Shown here: piece after piece, positions 44,294-53,338 of the stretch
How positions within the stretch are numbered: the stretch's first letter is position 1
Layout: every line of letters starts with the position of its first letter
Assembly: GCA_900538305.1 (NCBI GenBank)
Contig: UPXY01000003.1
Span: forward strand, 75,478 to 139,477
Direction: 5' to 3'
DNA length: 64,000 bases
Source of the DNA: an uncultured Collinsella sp.
GTDB lineage: Bacteria > Actinomycetota > Coriobacteriia > Coriobacteriales > Coriobacteriaceae
Program-made: the position numbers and the translations under genes
The notes under the pieces: model-generated
What the model was told of the DNA's origin: nothing
The model's database searches: none
The model's input: only the letters and a program-made list of their open reading frames with translations

Positions 44294-44770
44294 CTAAAGC
44301 AACGTAGCGATCCAGAGGATGAGGAAAGCAGAACCAAAGAAAGGCATGAGTGGCAAGCTTGGGCGCCGCATGACGGCCGCAGTCACGGCGAGCGCGAGGA
44401 GACCCACCGCGAACGAGGCGACCGCGACCACAGGATGCACGAGCATCATGCAGAAGAGCGCCTTGATATCGCCCATGCCGAGGCCGGCATCTCCACGCCA
44501 TCTCCTCCACAGCACTTCCGCTGCGACGAGTGCCGCGCAGACCGCGAACGTCGCCACGAACACGAATCCGCGTGCGGCAGCGTCATATCGGCACCAGGCG
44601 ACCACGGCGCCACAGGCGAGCATGGCGAGCACGAGCCTATTGGGAACGCGCCGCTCGCGAACGTCGAACGCGATCGCTGCCGCGACGAGCGCGAAGAAGA
44701 GAAGCAGCGCTGCGCCCGCAAGAACATCGCCAACCGAATACCCTTCTGCGAAGTCCGCTGCCGCAGGCAT
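44294..44770 (-). CDS. Prepilin (type IV) peptidase, A24 family
   Basis: A 158-residue membrane aspartic protease with about six hydrophobic segments. The two active-site Asp are in IAFDVRERRVPNRLVLAM and in the GxGD motif AGLGMGDIKALFCMM. It lacks the N-terminal cytoplasmic methyltransferase domain of PilD/ComC, as in TadV/CpaA-type enzymes. No pilin, secretion ATPase or other Tad gene is found in the window. The ATG at 44770 lies two bases after the ATP-grasp stop. Confidence 0.85.
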   Translation of the reverse strand: MPAAADFAEGYSVGDVLAGAALLLFFALVAAAIAFDVRERRVPNRLVLAMLACGAVVAWCRYDAAARGFVFVATFAVCAALVAAEVLWRRWRGDAGLGMGDIKALFCMMLVHPVVAVASFAVGLLALAVTAAVMRRPSLPLMPFFGSAFLILWIATLL

Positions 44771-44772
44771 CG

Positions 44773-46179
44773 CTACGCGCCTTCGACCACGAGACAACCC
44801 ATGTTCAGACGGCCGGCAAACTCACCGATGACCGAGGCCTGCCCGCAGCGCGTGAACACGCCGGAGAAGCGCCCGTTGAAGAGGAAGAGCCCCTCCATGT
44901 TCATATACGGCTCGAACGGCCTGTCCTGCCCCGCGACACCGCCCTCGACGTTCGACGACGCATAGGGCACGACGTATTCCTGGACGATGCCACCGCTTTG
45001 TGCGACCTCGTCGAGCACCGCGCGCCATTCCGCATCCGTGCAGTCGCGTCCCGCGCGCACGCCGATGCTGTTGTAGCCGTCGCGCGGCTTGGCTATCCAG
45101 CGCTCGCGCTCGGCGAAGGGCGCAAGGTCGCTCGAAGCGTCAAGAAGGTAGGTCGCTGGCACGTGCTCGCGCACGAACGCTCGCTCCGCGCTGGTAAGGA
45201 CATCCTCCACCGCCTCGCTGTGAAGCACCGCGAAAACCGTTTTCGTGGCGCACGGCCAGGTACGAAAACTACCGACGATGGGTACGCGCCCGTCCTCGGC
45301 ACAGGCCATGAGGGCATCCGCGCCGGCACATGGCTTCTCGAGCATCTCCGAGATCACGACGCGCCGCCACACGCAGTCGATGACGCCCTCCGAATCGCAC
45401 AGCACGCCATCCACATACCTCAGGTCGCGGATGTCGGTGAAGCGCAACTCCGCACCGTGTTCGGCAAATACGTGCCCGAACTCCTCGATCTCCTCGCGGA
45501 CGATGCTCTCGGCATAATCGACGGCCGCAACGCGCGGGCGAGCAGCGCTCCCACCCGCATCGCGGTAGCAAGAAAGGATTGCCTCGACGCACGCTCCATA
45601 GATGTCGAAGGCCGCGACACCATGTCGCCGCGCGAACTCCGAGCCCGTCGCCGTGAGCAGGTTCGCACGCGTCACCTCCTCAGTCACGAGCATGCCGGAG
45701 GAGCCATCGGTGTTGAGCTCGCAAAACTTGAAAGCACCCGTGACCTCGTCGAGGAAGATGTCAACGCGGGCGATGGGAATCTGCACGGGAAAGGCGTTCG
45801 GCATGCAGGCAAGGCGCTCGATGGCGGGATCGAGCTTGAAGAGCGCTCGGAAGTCCGCGTCCTCCACGAAGCGCGCCGTGACCTTCTCCATGATGCCACC
45901 CATGGTCTCGGCGATCCAGGTGAGGTATCCAAGGTCACGGCTGGAAAAGATCTTAGGCACGAAGCTCCACTGCACTGGACCTCCATGATAGAGCGCGTTC
46001 GTGGTGGAGAGGAACGCGTCGCCCGCGCGATGCGAGGGCGCGTCTCCACCGAGGCCTTCGGCGACCTGGATATACTCGGCCTCGAGACGCACGCTGTCGA
46101 GCGGGGCGTCGGCGGTGGGGCGCGCGGCAAACGTGGGTCGCACCGGCAGATGGAAAGAGGTGGTCGTGCGAGATTCCAT
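44773..46179 (-). CDS. Circularly permuted ATP-grasp ligase-like protein
   Basis: A 468-residue protein. An N-terminal preATP-grasp region holds SFVPKIFSSRDLGYLTWIAE and CELNTDGSSGMLVTEEVTRA. The ATP-binding half has SFRTWPCATKTVFAVLHSE, then ERWIAKPRDGYNSIGVRAG (phosphate-loop Lys) and GIVQEYVVPYASS (hinge), ending with GEFAGRLNMGCLVVEGA. This resembles glutathionylspermidine synthase-like and permuted ATP-grasp enzymes that form an amide bond. The acceptor is unknown to me. ATG at 46179 follows a TTAGGAG site. A TATAGG-type -10 lies in the 108-base gap toward the glycosyltransferase. Confidence 0.75.
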   Translation of the reverse strand: MESRTTTSFHLPVRPTFAARPTADAPLDSVRLEAEYIQVAEGLGGDAPSHRAGDAFLSTTNALYHGGPVQWSFVPKIFSSRDLGYLTWIAETMGGIMEKVTARFVEDADFRALFKLDPAIERLACMPNAFPVQIPIARVDIFLDEVTGAFKFCELNTDGSSGMLVTEEVTRANLLTATGSEFARRHGVAAFDIYGACVEAILSCYRDAGGSAARPRVAAVDYAESIVREEIEEFGHVFAEHGAELRFTDIRDLRYVDGVLCDSEGVIDCVWRRVVISEMLEKPCAGADALMACAEDGRVPIVGSFRTWPCATKTVFAVLHSEAVEDVLTSAERAFVREHVPATYLLDASSDLAPFAERERWIAKPRDGYNSIGVRAGRDCTDAEWRAVLDEVAQSGGIVQEYVVPYASSNVEGGVAGQDRPFEPYMNMEGLFLFNGRFSGVFTRCGQASVIGEFAGRLNMGCLVVEGA

Positions 46180-46287
46180 GGACGGGGCTCCTAACGGGAA
46201 GATGGTTTTCCCTATACTACCCCGCGCGGGCGCAGACATCCCGGCGGGCGCGAAATCGAAACGCAACCGGCGGATGCCGCGAAACGC

Positions 46288-47598
46288 CTACGCCCCTGCG
46301 GCCTTCCCCACTACGTCGTCCAGCGTGAGCGAGATGCTATGCGGCGTAGGTACCCAGTCGACCTTCAAGAAGAGCGCCGCTACGATGAGCGGGATATACG
46401 TGAGCATGAATAGCGGAAACGTAAAGATGTTGAGCAGGATCCTGAGGCGGCTCTTGCAGTGGATGTGCCGACGCTCGATGACCATGGTGAAGAGTCCCAT
46501 GATGAGATACGTCTGGTAGAGCGTGGCAAGCGAGGCCACGATCGACTGGAAGCAGGAATCGATCTCGGCGTCGGTAGCGAGAAAGCCGTGGCTCAAGAGC
46601 CCTACGACGAGAAACGTCCCGTTCGCAAGAATCGAGATGAGCGTGATAAGGTTTCCCGGCGCGATCGTCATGAACATGTCGTATGCCGAAAACCGCCGGT
46701 ACCGGGCGAACGATTTCACGAGCTGCGAACCGTAGGTGAAGAACACCTGGTAGAAGCCTTTCGTCCAACGCATGCGCTGCTTCCAAGAGGCGGCGAACCC
46801 AACTGGCTGCTCATCGAAGAACTCCGCGGGCGCGTAGGCGATGCGCACGCCATGGACGGCGCAGAACGTCGAGAACTGGATGTCCTCGGTGAGCGTATGG
46901 AACTGCCAGCCCCCCATGCCCTCGATAATCTTTGCCGAGATAAGGTACCCAGAACCCGAGACGGCGCACGAGGTGCCGCAGAGCATGCGCGCGTTGTTCA
47001 GGAACCGCGCCTCTCGTAGAAACGAGGTGGCGTAGGCAGCTGAGACCCACGAGCTGCCGAAGTTCTTCGAATTCCGATAGCTCGTGACAGCCATGTAACC
47101 CGCGTCGAAGGCGTCGTTCATGATGCGCGTGTACTCCGGGCTCACGAGGTTGTCGGCATCGAAGATGAAGAAGCCCTCGTACGTGCCCGGGTATTCGCGC
47201 AGGATGCGCTTGAAGCCGAAATCCATGACCCAGCTTTTGCCCTTACGTGCAAGGTCCTCGCGCTCGTAGACGATCGCCCCGGCCTCGCGAGCGACGCGCG
47301 CCGTGTCATCCGTACAGGCATCGGCCACCACGAAGACGTCGATGAGCTCGGGCGGATAGTCCTGTTCGCGAATCGAACGGACGAGATTCGCGATGACGGC
47401 CTCCTCGTTATGCGCGGCGATGAAGAAGGCGTAGCGATGCAGCTTCTGGGCCTTCGGATAGCGCACCTCGCCGCGCACGACGCCGATGACGAAGAAGACC
47501 GCCTGGTAGAAGAAGCACACGGTGAACAGCGCTACGACGATCATGTTGAACTGCACGATGGGCGTCGCGTTGAGGAAGTTCGCGATGAAATCGGGCAC
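46288..47598 (-). CDS. Processive family 2 glycosyltransferase, membrane protein
   Basis: A 436-residue GT-A enzyme with one membrane helix near residues 17-37 and four more in the C-terminal 150 residues. The nucleotide-sugar motifs are FVVADACTDDTA, IFDADNLVSPEYT (DxD) and the acceptor motif KQRMRWTKGFYQV (QxxRW), which marks processive enzymes such as poly-N-acetylglucosamine, cellulose or hyaluronan synthases. The product cannot be told from sequence. The start GTG at 47598 has GGAG seven bases upstream. It lies in the same direction as the ATP-grasp gene downstream. Confidence 0.88.
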   Translation of the reverse strand: MPDFIANFLNATPIVQFNMIVVALFTVCFFYQAVFFVIGVVRGEVRYPKAQKLHRYAFFIAAHNEEAVIANLVRSIREQDYPPELIDVFVVADACTDDTARVAREAGAIVYEREDLARKGKSWVMDFGFKRILREYPGTYEGFFIFDADNLVSPEYTRIMNDAFDAGYMAVTSYRNSKNFGSSWVSAAYATSFLREARFLNNARMLCGTSCAVSGSGYLISAKIIEGMGGWQFHTLTEDIQFSTFCAVHGVRIAYAPAEFFDEQPVGFAASWKQRMRWTKGFYQVFFTYGSQLVKSFARYRRFSAYDMFMTIAPGNLITLISILANGTFLVVGLLSHGFLATDAEIDSCFQSIVASLATLYQTYLIMGLFTMVIERRHIHCKSRLRILLNIFTFPLFMLTYIPLIVAALFLKVDWVPTPHSISLTLDDVVGKAAGA

Positions 47599-47730
47599 GA
47601 GGGTACTCCAAGGGTTGAGGTGATGGTGGGAATCAGTTTAGGACAGGGGCGGCGCGGCGCGGCGAAATCGATAAAATCCAGACAGCCGCACCGGCGCGAA
47701 CACGGTGAAACCAAGTATGGCTGGATGGTC

Positions 47731-48738
47731 TTATCCCATAAGCTGGGGGATGATGTCCTCACCCGCCTCGGTGCGACCGAGCGAGCGGTCTTGGAGCTCC
47801 TCGAGCGCAGCGTCGAGATCCCAGGGAAGCGTATCGCGGCATTCCACCGTCTCGCCGGTGACGGGATGCACGAACTTCACGCGCCAGGAATGCAGGAACT
47901 GCCGGGTTAGCCCCAGGTCGGCGCGATCCGAGCCCTTGCCGTAGAGCGGGTCTCCCACCAGTGGATGGTTGATGTGGCGCATGTGGACGCGGATCTGGTG
48001 CGTGCGCCCGGTGTACAGGTGGCATTCGACGAGCGTGTATCCTTCATCAAAGCGCTTTGCATCGAAACGCTCGAGCACGCGAAACGTCGTGATTGCCTGC
48101 CGCGCGAAGGGGTCGTCCGACACCGCCATCTTCACGCGGTCGCGCGTCGAGCGGGCGATACCCGTGTCGATCGTGCCCTCGTCGTGTGCGATATAGCCGT
48201 GCACGAGCGCGATGTAGCGGCGGTCGAGCGTGCGTAAGCGAATGAGGTCCTGTAGCGCACGCTGCGTAGCGTCGTCTTTCGCGGCGAGCATGAGACCCGT
48301 CGTGTCGCGATCGAGCCGATGAACGATACCCGGGCGATCCTCGCCCTGAAGCGTGCCGAGGTGCTCCAAGCCGCAATGGTACACGAGTGCGTTCGCGAGC
48401 GTGCCGTCGGCGTGTCCGTGCGCCGGATGGCACACGAGGCCGCGCTGCTTGGAAAGGACGATGAGGTGCTCGTCCTCGAACCGGATATCGAGCGGAATCG
48501 CCTGCGGGATCACCGCACCGGGCTCTCGTTCTTCGGGAAGCTCAACGGAGATGCGGTCGCCCGCAGCCACGCAGTATTTCTTCGAAAGGTTCGTCTCGCC
48601 ATTCACCGCGACGGCGCCAGCCTCGATGAGCCGTGCGCACGCCGAACGCGAGGGACATGAGTCCTGTCCTCCCAAGAAGGAGTCCAAACGTGTCCCAGCA
48701 TCCGATTCGTCAACCAGGATGTGCAAGTCGCCGGTCAT
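47731..48738 (-). CDS. rluD: RluD-family 23S rRNA pseudouridine synthase
   Basis: A 335-residue enzyme. An N-terminal S4 domain (DAGTRLDSFLGGQ) binds RNA. The catalytic motif is IVHRLDRDTTGLMLAAKDD, with Asp in HRLDRDT, followed by CHLYTGRTHQIRVHMRHINHP. The ATG overlaps the lspA stop by four bases. lspA-rluD pairing is very common in Gram-positive bacteria. Confidence 0.95.
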   Translation of the reverse strand: MTGDLHILVDESDAGTRLDSFLGGQDSCPSRSACARLIEAGAVAVNGETNLSKKYCVAAGDRISVELPEEREPGAVIPQAIPLDIRFEDEHLIVLSKQRGLVCHPAHGHADGTLANALVYHCGLEHLGTLQGEDRPGIVHRLDRDTTGLMLAAKDDATQRALQDLIRLRTLDRRYIALVHGYIAHDEGTIDTGIARSTRDRVKMAVSDDPFARQAITTFRVLERFDAKRFDEGYTLVECHLYTGRTHQIRVHMRHINHPLVGDPLYGKGSDRADLGLTRQFLHSWRVKFVHPVTGETVECRDTLPWDLDAALEELQDRSLGRTEAGEDIIPQLMG

Positions 48739-49346
48739 CGTGAGCGCCCCTTCCGTGCGCCTTTGCGCGAGGCACGGCAGCGAACGGCGCTGTCGGCGTG
48801 GGCAGCGCGATCGGCTTCGGCGCGCTCGCGAGCAGCCTGGTTCGCAGGCGAGAGGAAGATGAAGCCGATCAGCGCCACGACGACGCCGACGGTAATACCG
48901 ATATCGGCAATATTGAAAACGGGAAAATCGATGAACGCGGTCGCGATGAAATCGGTAACGACACCGTGTGCTACGCGGTCGATAGCGTTGCCGACCGCCC
49001 CGCCGCAGGTGAGCGCGAGGCCAACGACCTCGAACCTCGATACGAGCGGCGCACGAAGCAGGTATATGAGCGTTCCCGCGACCATGAGGACTGCGAGCGC
49101 TACGAACACGAGCGCATAGCCCTCTCCCAGGCCGAACGCAGCGCCTTCGTTATACACGAGCTCGAAATCGAGGATTCCGGGGATGACCTGGACGCCGACC
49201 GTGCCAGCAGGAGAAAGCGCCGCGCGGGCGACGGCTTTGGCGATCTGGTCGATGCACGCAATCGAAACGCCGACCACCAGGAGCATGCCAAGCCTCCACA
49301 ACAGAGGCGGCTTGAACTCATTAATGTCCACTCGCTTCTTTGCCAC
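48735..49346 (-). CDS. lspA: Lipoprotein signal peptidase LspA
   Basis: A 203-residue membrane aspartic protease that removes lipoprotein signal peptides. Four hydrophobic segments are seen. The conserved motifs are LVYNEGAAFGLGEGYALVF, GGAVGNAIDRVAHGVVTDFI (catalytic Asp) and FPVFNIADIGITVG (catalytic Asp). The C-terminal 40 residues are Ala/Arg-rich, an extension absent from many LspA. The GTG at 49346 has GGAAGG seven bases upstream and gives MAKKRVDINEFK; ATG at 49352 is adjacent to the site. Confidence 0.92.
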   Translation of the reverse strand: MAKKRVDINEFKPPLLWRLGMLLVVGVSIACIDQIAKAVARAALSPAGTVGVQVIPGILDFELVYNEGAAFGLGEGYALVFVALAVLMVAGTLIYLLRAPLVSRFEVVGLALTCGGAVGNAIDRVAHGVVTDFIATAFIDFPVFNIADIGITVGVVVALIGFIFLSPANQAARERAEADRAAHADSAVRCRASRKGARKGRSR

Positions 49347-49369
49347 TACCATACCTTCCAACATGAACC

Positions 49370-49445
49370 GTGACAGGTTCCCCTGGCACCGCTGTCACGT
49401 CAAAGCCAGGGAAAACGTGACAGTTTCCCCTGGCACGATTGTCAC
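49370..49445. repeat. Nested GTGACAG palindromes between ileS and lspA
   Basis: Unit 1 (49370-49398) is GTGACAG, a 15-base spacer and CTGTCAC. Unit 2 (49417-49445) is GTGACAG, the same kind of 15-base spacer and TTGTCAC. Both spacers contain TTCCCCTGGCAC. Between the units CTGTCAC (49392-49398) and GTGACAG (49417-49423) themselves flank an inverted copy of the spacer core (GCCAGGGAAAAC). The spacer core matches CCCCTGGCACC in the hairpin at 11464-11549. It fills the 100-base gap after ileS. Confidence 0.85.
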
Positions 49446-49446
49446 A

Positions 49447-52269
49447 CTAGCTAAGCGCGGCGGCGCAACGAGAGCAGATATGCTCGTGTTCGCCGTGGAC
49501 GCCAGTGTCCACGCGGTAGTTCCAGCAGCGGTCACAGCGCTCACCATGTGCAGCCTCGACCGTCGCGGTGAATTCGCCGCCCTCGGCGAGCTCGACCTCA
49601 GACACGATGAAGAACTCGGCGAGGTCGCAGGCAAGGTCACCGGTGAGAAGCGCATAGGCTTCCGCCGGCGCGGTCGCCTGAACGCGTACCTCCTGGCTCT
49701 TGGTGAAGGTGCCCGCGCCTCGGGCGTCCTCGATAGCCTTCGTCACGACGCCGCGCAGCTCCATGGCCGCATCGAGCACCTCGCCGTAGCGATTGGCCTC
49801 ATCGAGCGCGATGGGTGCCTGGTACCAGTCGAGCAGCGCCGCGTAATCCTGGCCGTCGCGTGCTCCGGCAGGCGCATAGGCCATGACCTCGTCGCACGTG
49901 AACGCGAGGATGGGCTGCAGGTCGCGCAGGAGCATGGAGAGGAGCTCTGCGAGCACGGTCTGGGCGCTTCGGCGGGCAAGCGAGCCCACCTTCTCGCAAT
50001 AGAGGCGATCCTTAAGCGCGTCGAGGTAGACGTTCGAGAGCTCCGTGACCACGAAGTCGTAAAGCGTGCGATACGCGCGGTTGAACTCATAACCGCGATA
50101 GGCGTCGTCGACCTCTGCCTGCACCTGCGTGAGACGCGCAACCATGAGCTTGTCGAGCGGCAGCAGGTCTTCGAACGGAACTTCTTCCCGCTCCGGATCG
50201 AACTGACCCTCGAGCTCACCAAGCAGGAAGCGGAACGTGTTACGGAAGCGGCGGTACGCATCCGAGGTGCGCGCAAGAATCTCATGGTCAATCGCGACGT
50301 CAGAGGAGGTATCGACGCTCGCCACCCACAGACGGATGATATCGGCACCCATCTCGTCGCAGACCTTGTTCGGGTCGATCACGTTGCCGAGCGACTTCGA
50401 CATCTTGCGACCCTGGCCGTCGAGCGTGAATCCCTGGGAGACGACCGCCTTGTACGGTGCGACGCCGTTGGCGCCCACGCTCGTGAGAAGCGAGCTCTGG
50501 AACCAGCCGCGGTGCTGGTCGGAACCCTCAAGGTACATGTCCGCCGGGTACTCGAGCTCTGGACGGTTCTCGCACACCGCCTTCCAGGACACGCCGGAAT
50601 CCCACCACACATCGAGGATGTCGCGATCGGTCTTGAGGTGGTGCCCGCCGCACTTGGGACAGACGCACGCATCGCCCAGATAGCTTTCGGGCGCGTCGGT
50701 GAACCAGGCGTCTGATCCCTTCTCCTTGAAGAGCGCGATGACCGCGTCGAGCGTGGCGTCGTTCATGACCTTCTCGCCGCAGTCCGCGCACGTATAGCTC
50801 GGGATGGGCACGCCCCAGTTGCGCTGGCGCGAGATGCACCAGTCCGGGCGCTGCTCCACCATGGCCCCGATACGGTTCTTCGCATGGTCCGGATACCACG
50901 CCACATGGTTCAGCACCTGGTCGAGCGCCTGCTTACGCAAACCCGTCTCGTCCATGGACACGAACCACTGATCCGTCGCACGGAAGATAACGGGATTCTT
51001 GCAACGCCAGCAGTGCGGATAGCTGTGCGTGATCTTCTTCTCGGCAAGAAGCGTGCCGCGCTCGGTGAGCCAGGCGATGATCTTCGGGTTCGCCTCGTCG
51101 GTGTCAAGCCCGCTGAAAGGACCGCCCGTGCCGTACTCCTCGCCCACATAGAAACGGCCGTCGTCATCGACGGGCATGATGATGGGCAGGTTGCAGCGGA
51201 CGCCGGTATAGTAGTCGTCGACGCCGTGGCCGGGCGCCGTGTGCACGCAGCCGGTACCGTCTTCAAGCGTGACGTAATCCGCCGTGACGACCTTGCCCGT
51301 CACGCCTTCGAAGATGGGCTGCTTATAGGTGATGCCCACAAGTTCTTCGCCCTTCGCGCACCAGGGCTCAGCAGCATCGGTGGGCGTGAAGAGGCGTGCG
51401 TTCTCGAGGTGCGCAGTCTCGTGGAAGACCTTCTCCCAGAGCGCCTTCGCCATGATGCCCAAACGGCCGTCGGCCTCGACGGCGACGTAGTCCGCCTCGG
51501 GAGAAAGCGCCACACCGGCGTTCGCGGGAAGCGTCCAGGGGGTTGTGGTCCAAATCACCACGTCGACAGGCATGCCGCTCGAGGCGAGTGCTTCGGGTAC
51601 GTCGATGAGCTCGAAGCGAACGAAGATCGAGGGGCTCGTCTCGTCGGAGTACTCGATTTCAGCCTCGGCGAGTGCCGTGTGACAGTGTTTGCACCAGTGC
51701 ACAGGCTTGCGTCCGCGATAGATCATGCCGGCGTCGAACATAGCCTTGAAGACCTCGATGTCGGCGGCGTCGTGCTCATGGTAGAGCGTGAGGTACGGAT
51801 GATCCCAATCGCCGAGCACGCCCAAGCGGCGAAAACCGGCCTTCTGAAGCTCGATGTTCTCGACGGCGAACTCGTGGCACATCTCGCGAATCTTCGCCGT
51901 GGGCGTGGCATTGAACTTCGCCGTTCCGAGCTTCTCTTCGACCTTGTGCTCGATGGGCTGGCCATGGCAATCCCAGCCGGGGACGTAAGGCGTCTGCTCA
52001 CCCAGCATGGCGTGGTAACGCATGATCATGTCTTTGGAGATCTTGTTCATGGCGTGACCGATGTGGATGGGGCCGTTCGCATACGGGGGGCCATCGTGCA
52101 GGACGAACTTTTTATGCCCCTCGTTCTTCTTCTGAAGCAGCTCGTAGACCTTGTTCTCGTTCCATGCCTCAAGTCGCTTGGGCTCGGACTTGTTCAAGCC
52201 CGCGCGCATAGGGAAGCTCGTCTTCGGCAGGTTCATGGTCTCTTGGTACTTGCTCTTTTCCTTCGCCAC
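49447..52269 (-). CDS. ileS: Isoleucyl-tRNA synthetase
   Basis: A 940-residue class I enzyme. HIGH motif is GPIHIGHAMNK, KMSKS is GRKMSKSLGNVIDP, and the C-terminal zinc finger is CDRCWNYRVDTGVHGEHEHI with further Cys CSRCAA. The editing domain lies between. GTG at 52269 (MAKEKSKYQETMN) was chosen because GGAGG lies seven bases upstream and the upstream open frame is the T-box leader. It is controlled by the T-box before it. Confidence 0.97.
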   Translation of the reverse strand: MAKEKSKYQETMNLPKTSFPMRAGLNKSEPKRLEAWNENKVYELLQKKNEGHKKFVLHDGPPYANGPIHIGHAMNKISKDMIMRYHAMLGEQTPYVPGWDCHGQPIEHKVEEKLGTAKFNATPTAKIREMCHEFAVENIELQKAGFRRLGVLGDWDHPYLTLYHEHDAADIEVFKAMFDAGMIYRGRKPVHWCKHCHTALAEAEIEYSDETSPSIFVRFELIDVPEALASSGMPVDVVIWTTTPWTLPANAGVALSPEADYVAVEADGRLGIMAKALWEKVFHETAHLENARLFTPTDAAEPWCAKGEELVGITYKQPIFEGVTGKVVTADYVTLEDGTGCVHTAPGHGVDDYYTGVRCNLPIIMPVDDDGRFYVGEEYGTGGPFSGLDTDEANPKIIAWLTERGTLLAEKKITHSYPHCWRCKNPVIFRATDQWFVSMDETGLRKQALDQVLNHVAWYPDHAKNRIGAMVEQRPDWCISRQRNWGVPIPSYTCADCGEKVMNDATLDAVIALFKEKGSDAWFTDAPESYLGDACVCPKCGGHHLKTDRDILDVWWDSGVSWKAVCENRPELEYPADMYLEGSDQHRGWFQSSLLTSVGANGVAPYKAVVSQGFTLDGQGRKMSKSLGNVIDPNKVCDEMGADIIRLWVASVDTSSDVAIDHEILARTSDAYRRFRNTFRFLLGELEGQFDPEREEVPFEDLLPLDKLMVARLTQVQAEVDDAYRGYEFNRAYRTLYDFVVTELSNVYLDALKDRLYCEKVGSLARRSAQTVLAELLSMLLRDLQPILAFTCDEVMAYAPAGARDGQDYAALLDWYQAPIALDEANRYGEVLDAAMELRGVVTKAIEDARGAGTFTKSQEVRVQATAPAEAYALLTGDLACDLAEFFIVSEVELAEGGEFTATVEAAHGERCDRCWNYRVDTGVHGEHEHICSRCAAALS

Positions 52270-52361
52270 GGGATGCCCTCCCCTTCTCGTCTGTCGAGGC
52301 GCCCTGGCGCTGCGCCGCGACGTTCGGACGCGGCAGCGACGCCGCCCGCCCTGGGCGCCAA

Positions 52362-52745
52362 CAAAAAAAGCGCCCGTCCCTGCAAGCTGGGACGAAGCGC
52401 CTTGATGCTCGTTTGTGGCGCAGGCACGCCACGCGAGCGGGAGCTCTTCGCTTAAAACCACCCAGCTTAGGCGCTCTCGCGCCCGTTACTCGGCTGGCCT
52501 ATCACGGCGGCCATCCCGGCGACGCCTACTAAAAGGGATTGATTGGGGACGTATCGCCCTCAACCCATCGGCTGAAGGCAGATTCAACCCCCCAGCCGAT
52601 CGAACCCCTTCGTTCGGGCCGCAGCTCCGGGGTGATATTCGCACGGGCGCGCCGGCAAACCTCGCAGCGCGGACGCGTCCTCGCCCGCAGTTTGCTCTCT
52701 CATCGGCACGGAGACCGGCTACTCGTCCCCTTCACAGCCATTGCG
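52362..52745 (-). promoter_or_regulatory. T-box riboswitch upstream of ileS
   Basis: On the minus strand a stem I specifier loop lies between GGGG (in GGGGACGAGTA) and CCCC (in GAATATCACCCC); the specifier triplet ATC (52634-52636) reads Ile. The T-box region at 52449-52468 has GCTGGGTGGTTTTAAGCG, whose TGGT bulge would pair with the ACCA end of uncharged tRNA. A strong terminator follows at 52363-52401. Uncharged tRNA-Ile would stabilise the antiterminator and increase ileS expression. The remaining 52756-52918 holds nothing else I can support beyond the -10 box. Confidence 0.85.
52363..52401 (-). terminator. T-box terminator of ileS
   Basis: On the minus strand GCGCTTCGTCCC and GGGACGGGCGC form an 11-12 base stem with a short loop, followed by seven T. 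This is the strongest terminator in the window and is the regulated element of the T-box. Confidence 0.88.
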
Positions 52746-52749
52746 CGCT

Positions 52750-52755
52750 ATTGTA
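52750..52755 (-). promoter_or_regulatory. -10 box of the ileS T-box transcript
   Basis: GTGCTACAATAGCG on the minus strand contains TACAAT. It lies just before the first conserved T-box residues. The -35 region is not clear (ATGACG is 22 bases upstream). Confidence 0.5.
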
Positions 52756-52918
52756 GCACGTTCCGCACGATGTGGAGCGTCATTTGCCCATCGCATCACA
52801 CAGTTGCAGACAGCGCTTCAAGGTATATCTTTTTTTTCAGGTCCACGCAGGATTTTGCTGTTCCGCCGCGCTCGCGAAAGGCGTGACTTCAACACCTAGG
52901 TTCCCGCGCAAGCCAGGG

Positions 52919-53287
52919 TTAGCACAGGTGCACCGCGAACCCGGCAATCTCTTCGTTGAAATAGATAAGCTTCGTGGTGCCGTCTTCGTTCAAGACGCGA
53001 GATTCCTCACAAATGGTAAGGCCACGCGAGCAGAAGTATTCCTCAGCCGCAGCGATATCGCTCACAGCAAAGCCGATGTGACCCATCGACCCGCGACCGC
53101 ACCCCTTCATGACCTCAATAAGCGCATCGTTGAAATACGAGACGGGCGTTTCGCTCTGTTCCAACCCGAACAGCGCCTCAACAAGCGCCGCGATACGAGC
53201 GGCATCCGCCTCGTCTGCTGCGTTGATGCCGACGTGCTCGATGTGCATACCGAGCTCCTGAACCGGATTCTTGATCTCGTTTGCCAT
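52919..53287 (-). CDS. VOC-family (glyoxalase/epimerase-like) protein
   Basis: A 122-residue single VOC-fold protein. Candidate metal ligands are His in MHIEHVGINA and MGHIGFAVSD, and Glu in NEEIAGFAVHL. Length and layout resemble methylmalonyl-CoA epimerase and related small isomerases, but one expected ligand could not be assigned with certainty. It stands alone, between ileS and a DUF523 gene. Substrate unknown. Confidence 0.75.
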   Translation of the reverse strand: MANEIKNPVQELGMHIEHVGINAADEADAARIAALVEALFGLEQSETPVSYFNDALIEVMKGCGRGSMGHIGFAVSDIAAAEEYFCSRGLTICEESRVLNEDGTTKLIYFNEEIAGFAVHLC

Positions 53288-53338
53288 GGACTCTCCTCTT
53301 TCTTTCCAAGCGGCAAAATTGAAACTGCAGGTAGAACC

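Noticed and set aside
44530..46194. 554-codon open frame opposite the ATP-grasp gene
   Set aside because: Shadow frame; composition rich in Arg and Ala without domain pattern.
50884..52455. 523-codon plus-strand frame opposite ileS and its leader
   Set aside because: It runs across the T-box leader, which is RNA-coded on the other strand.
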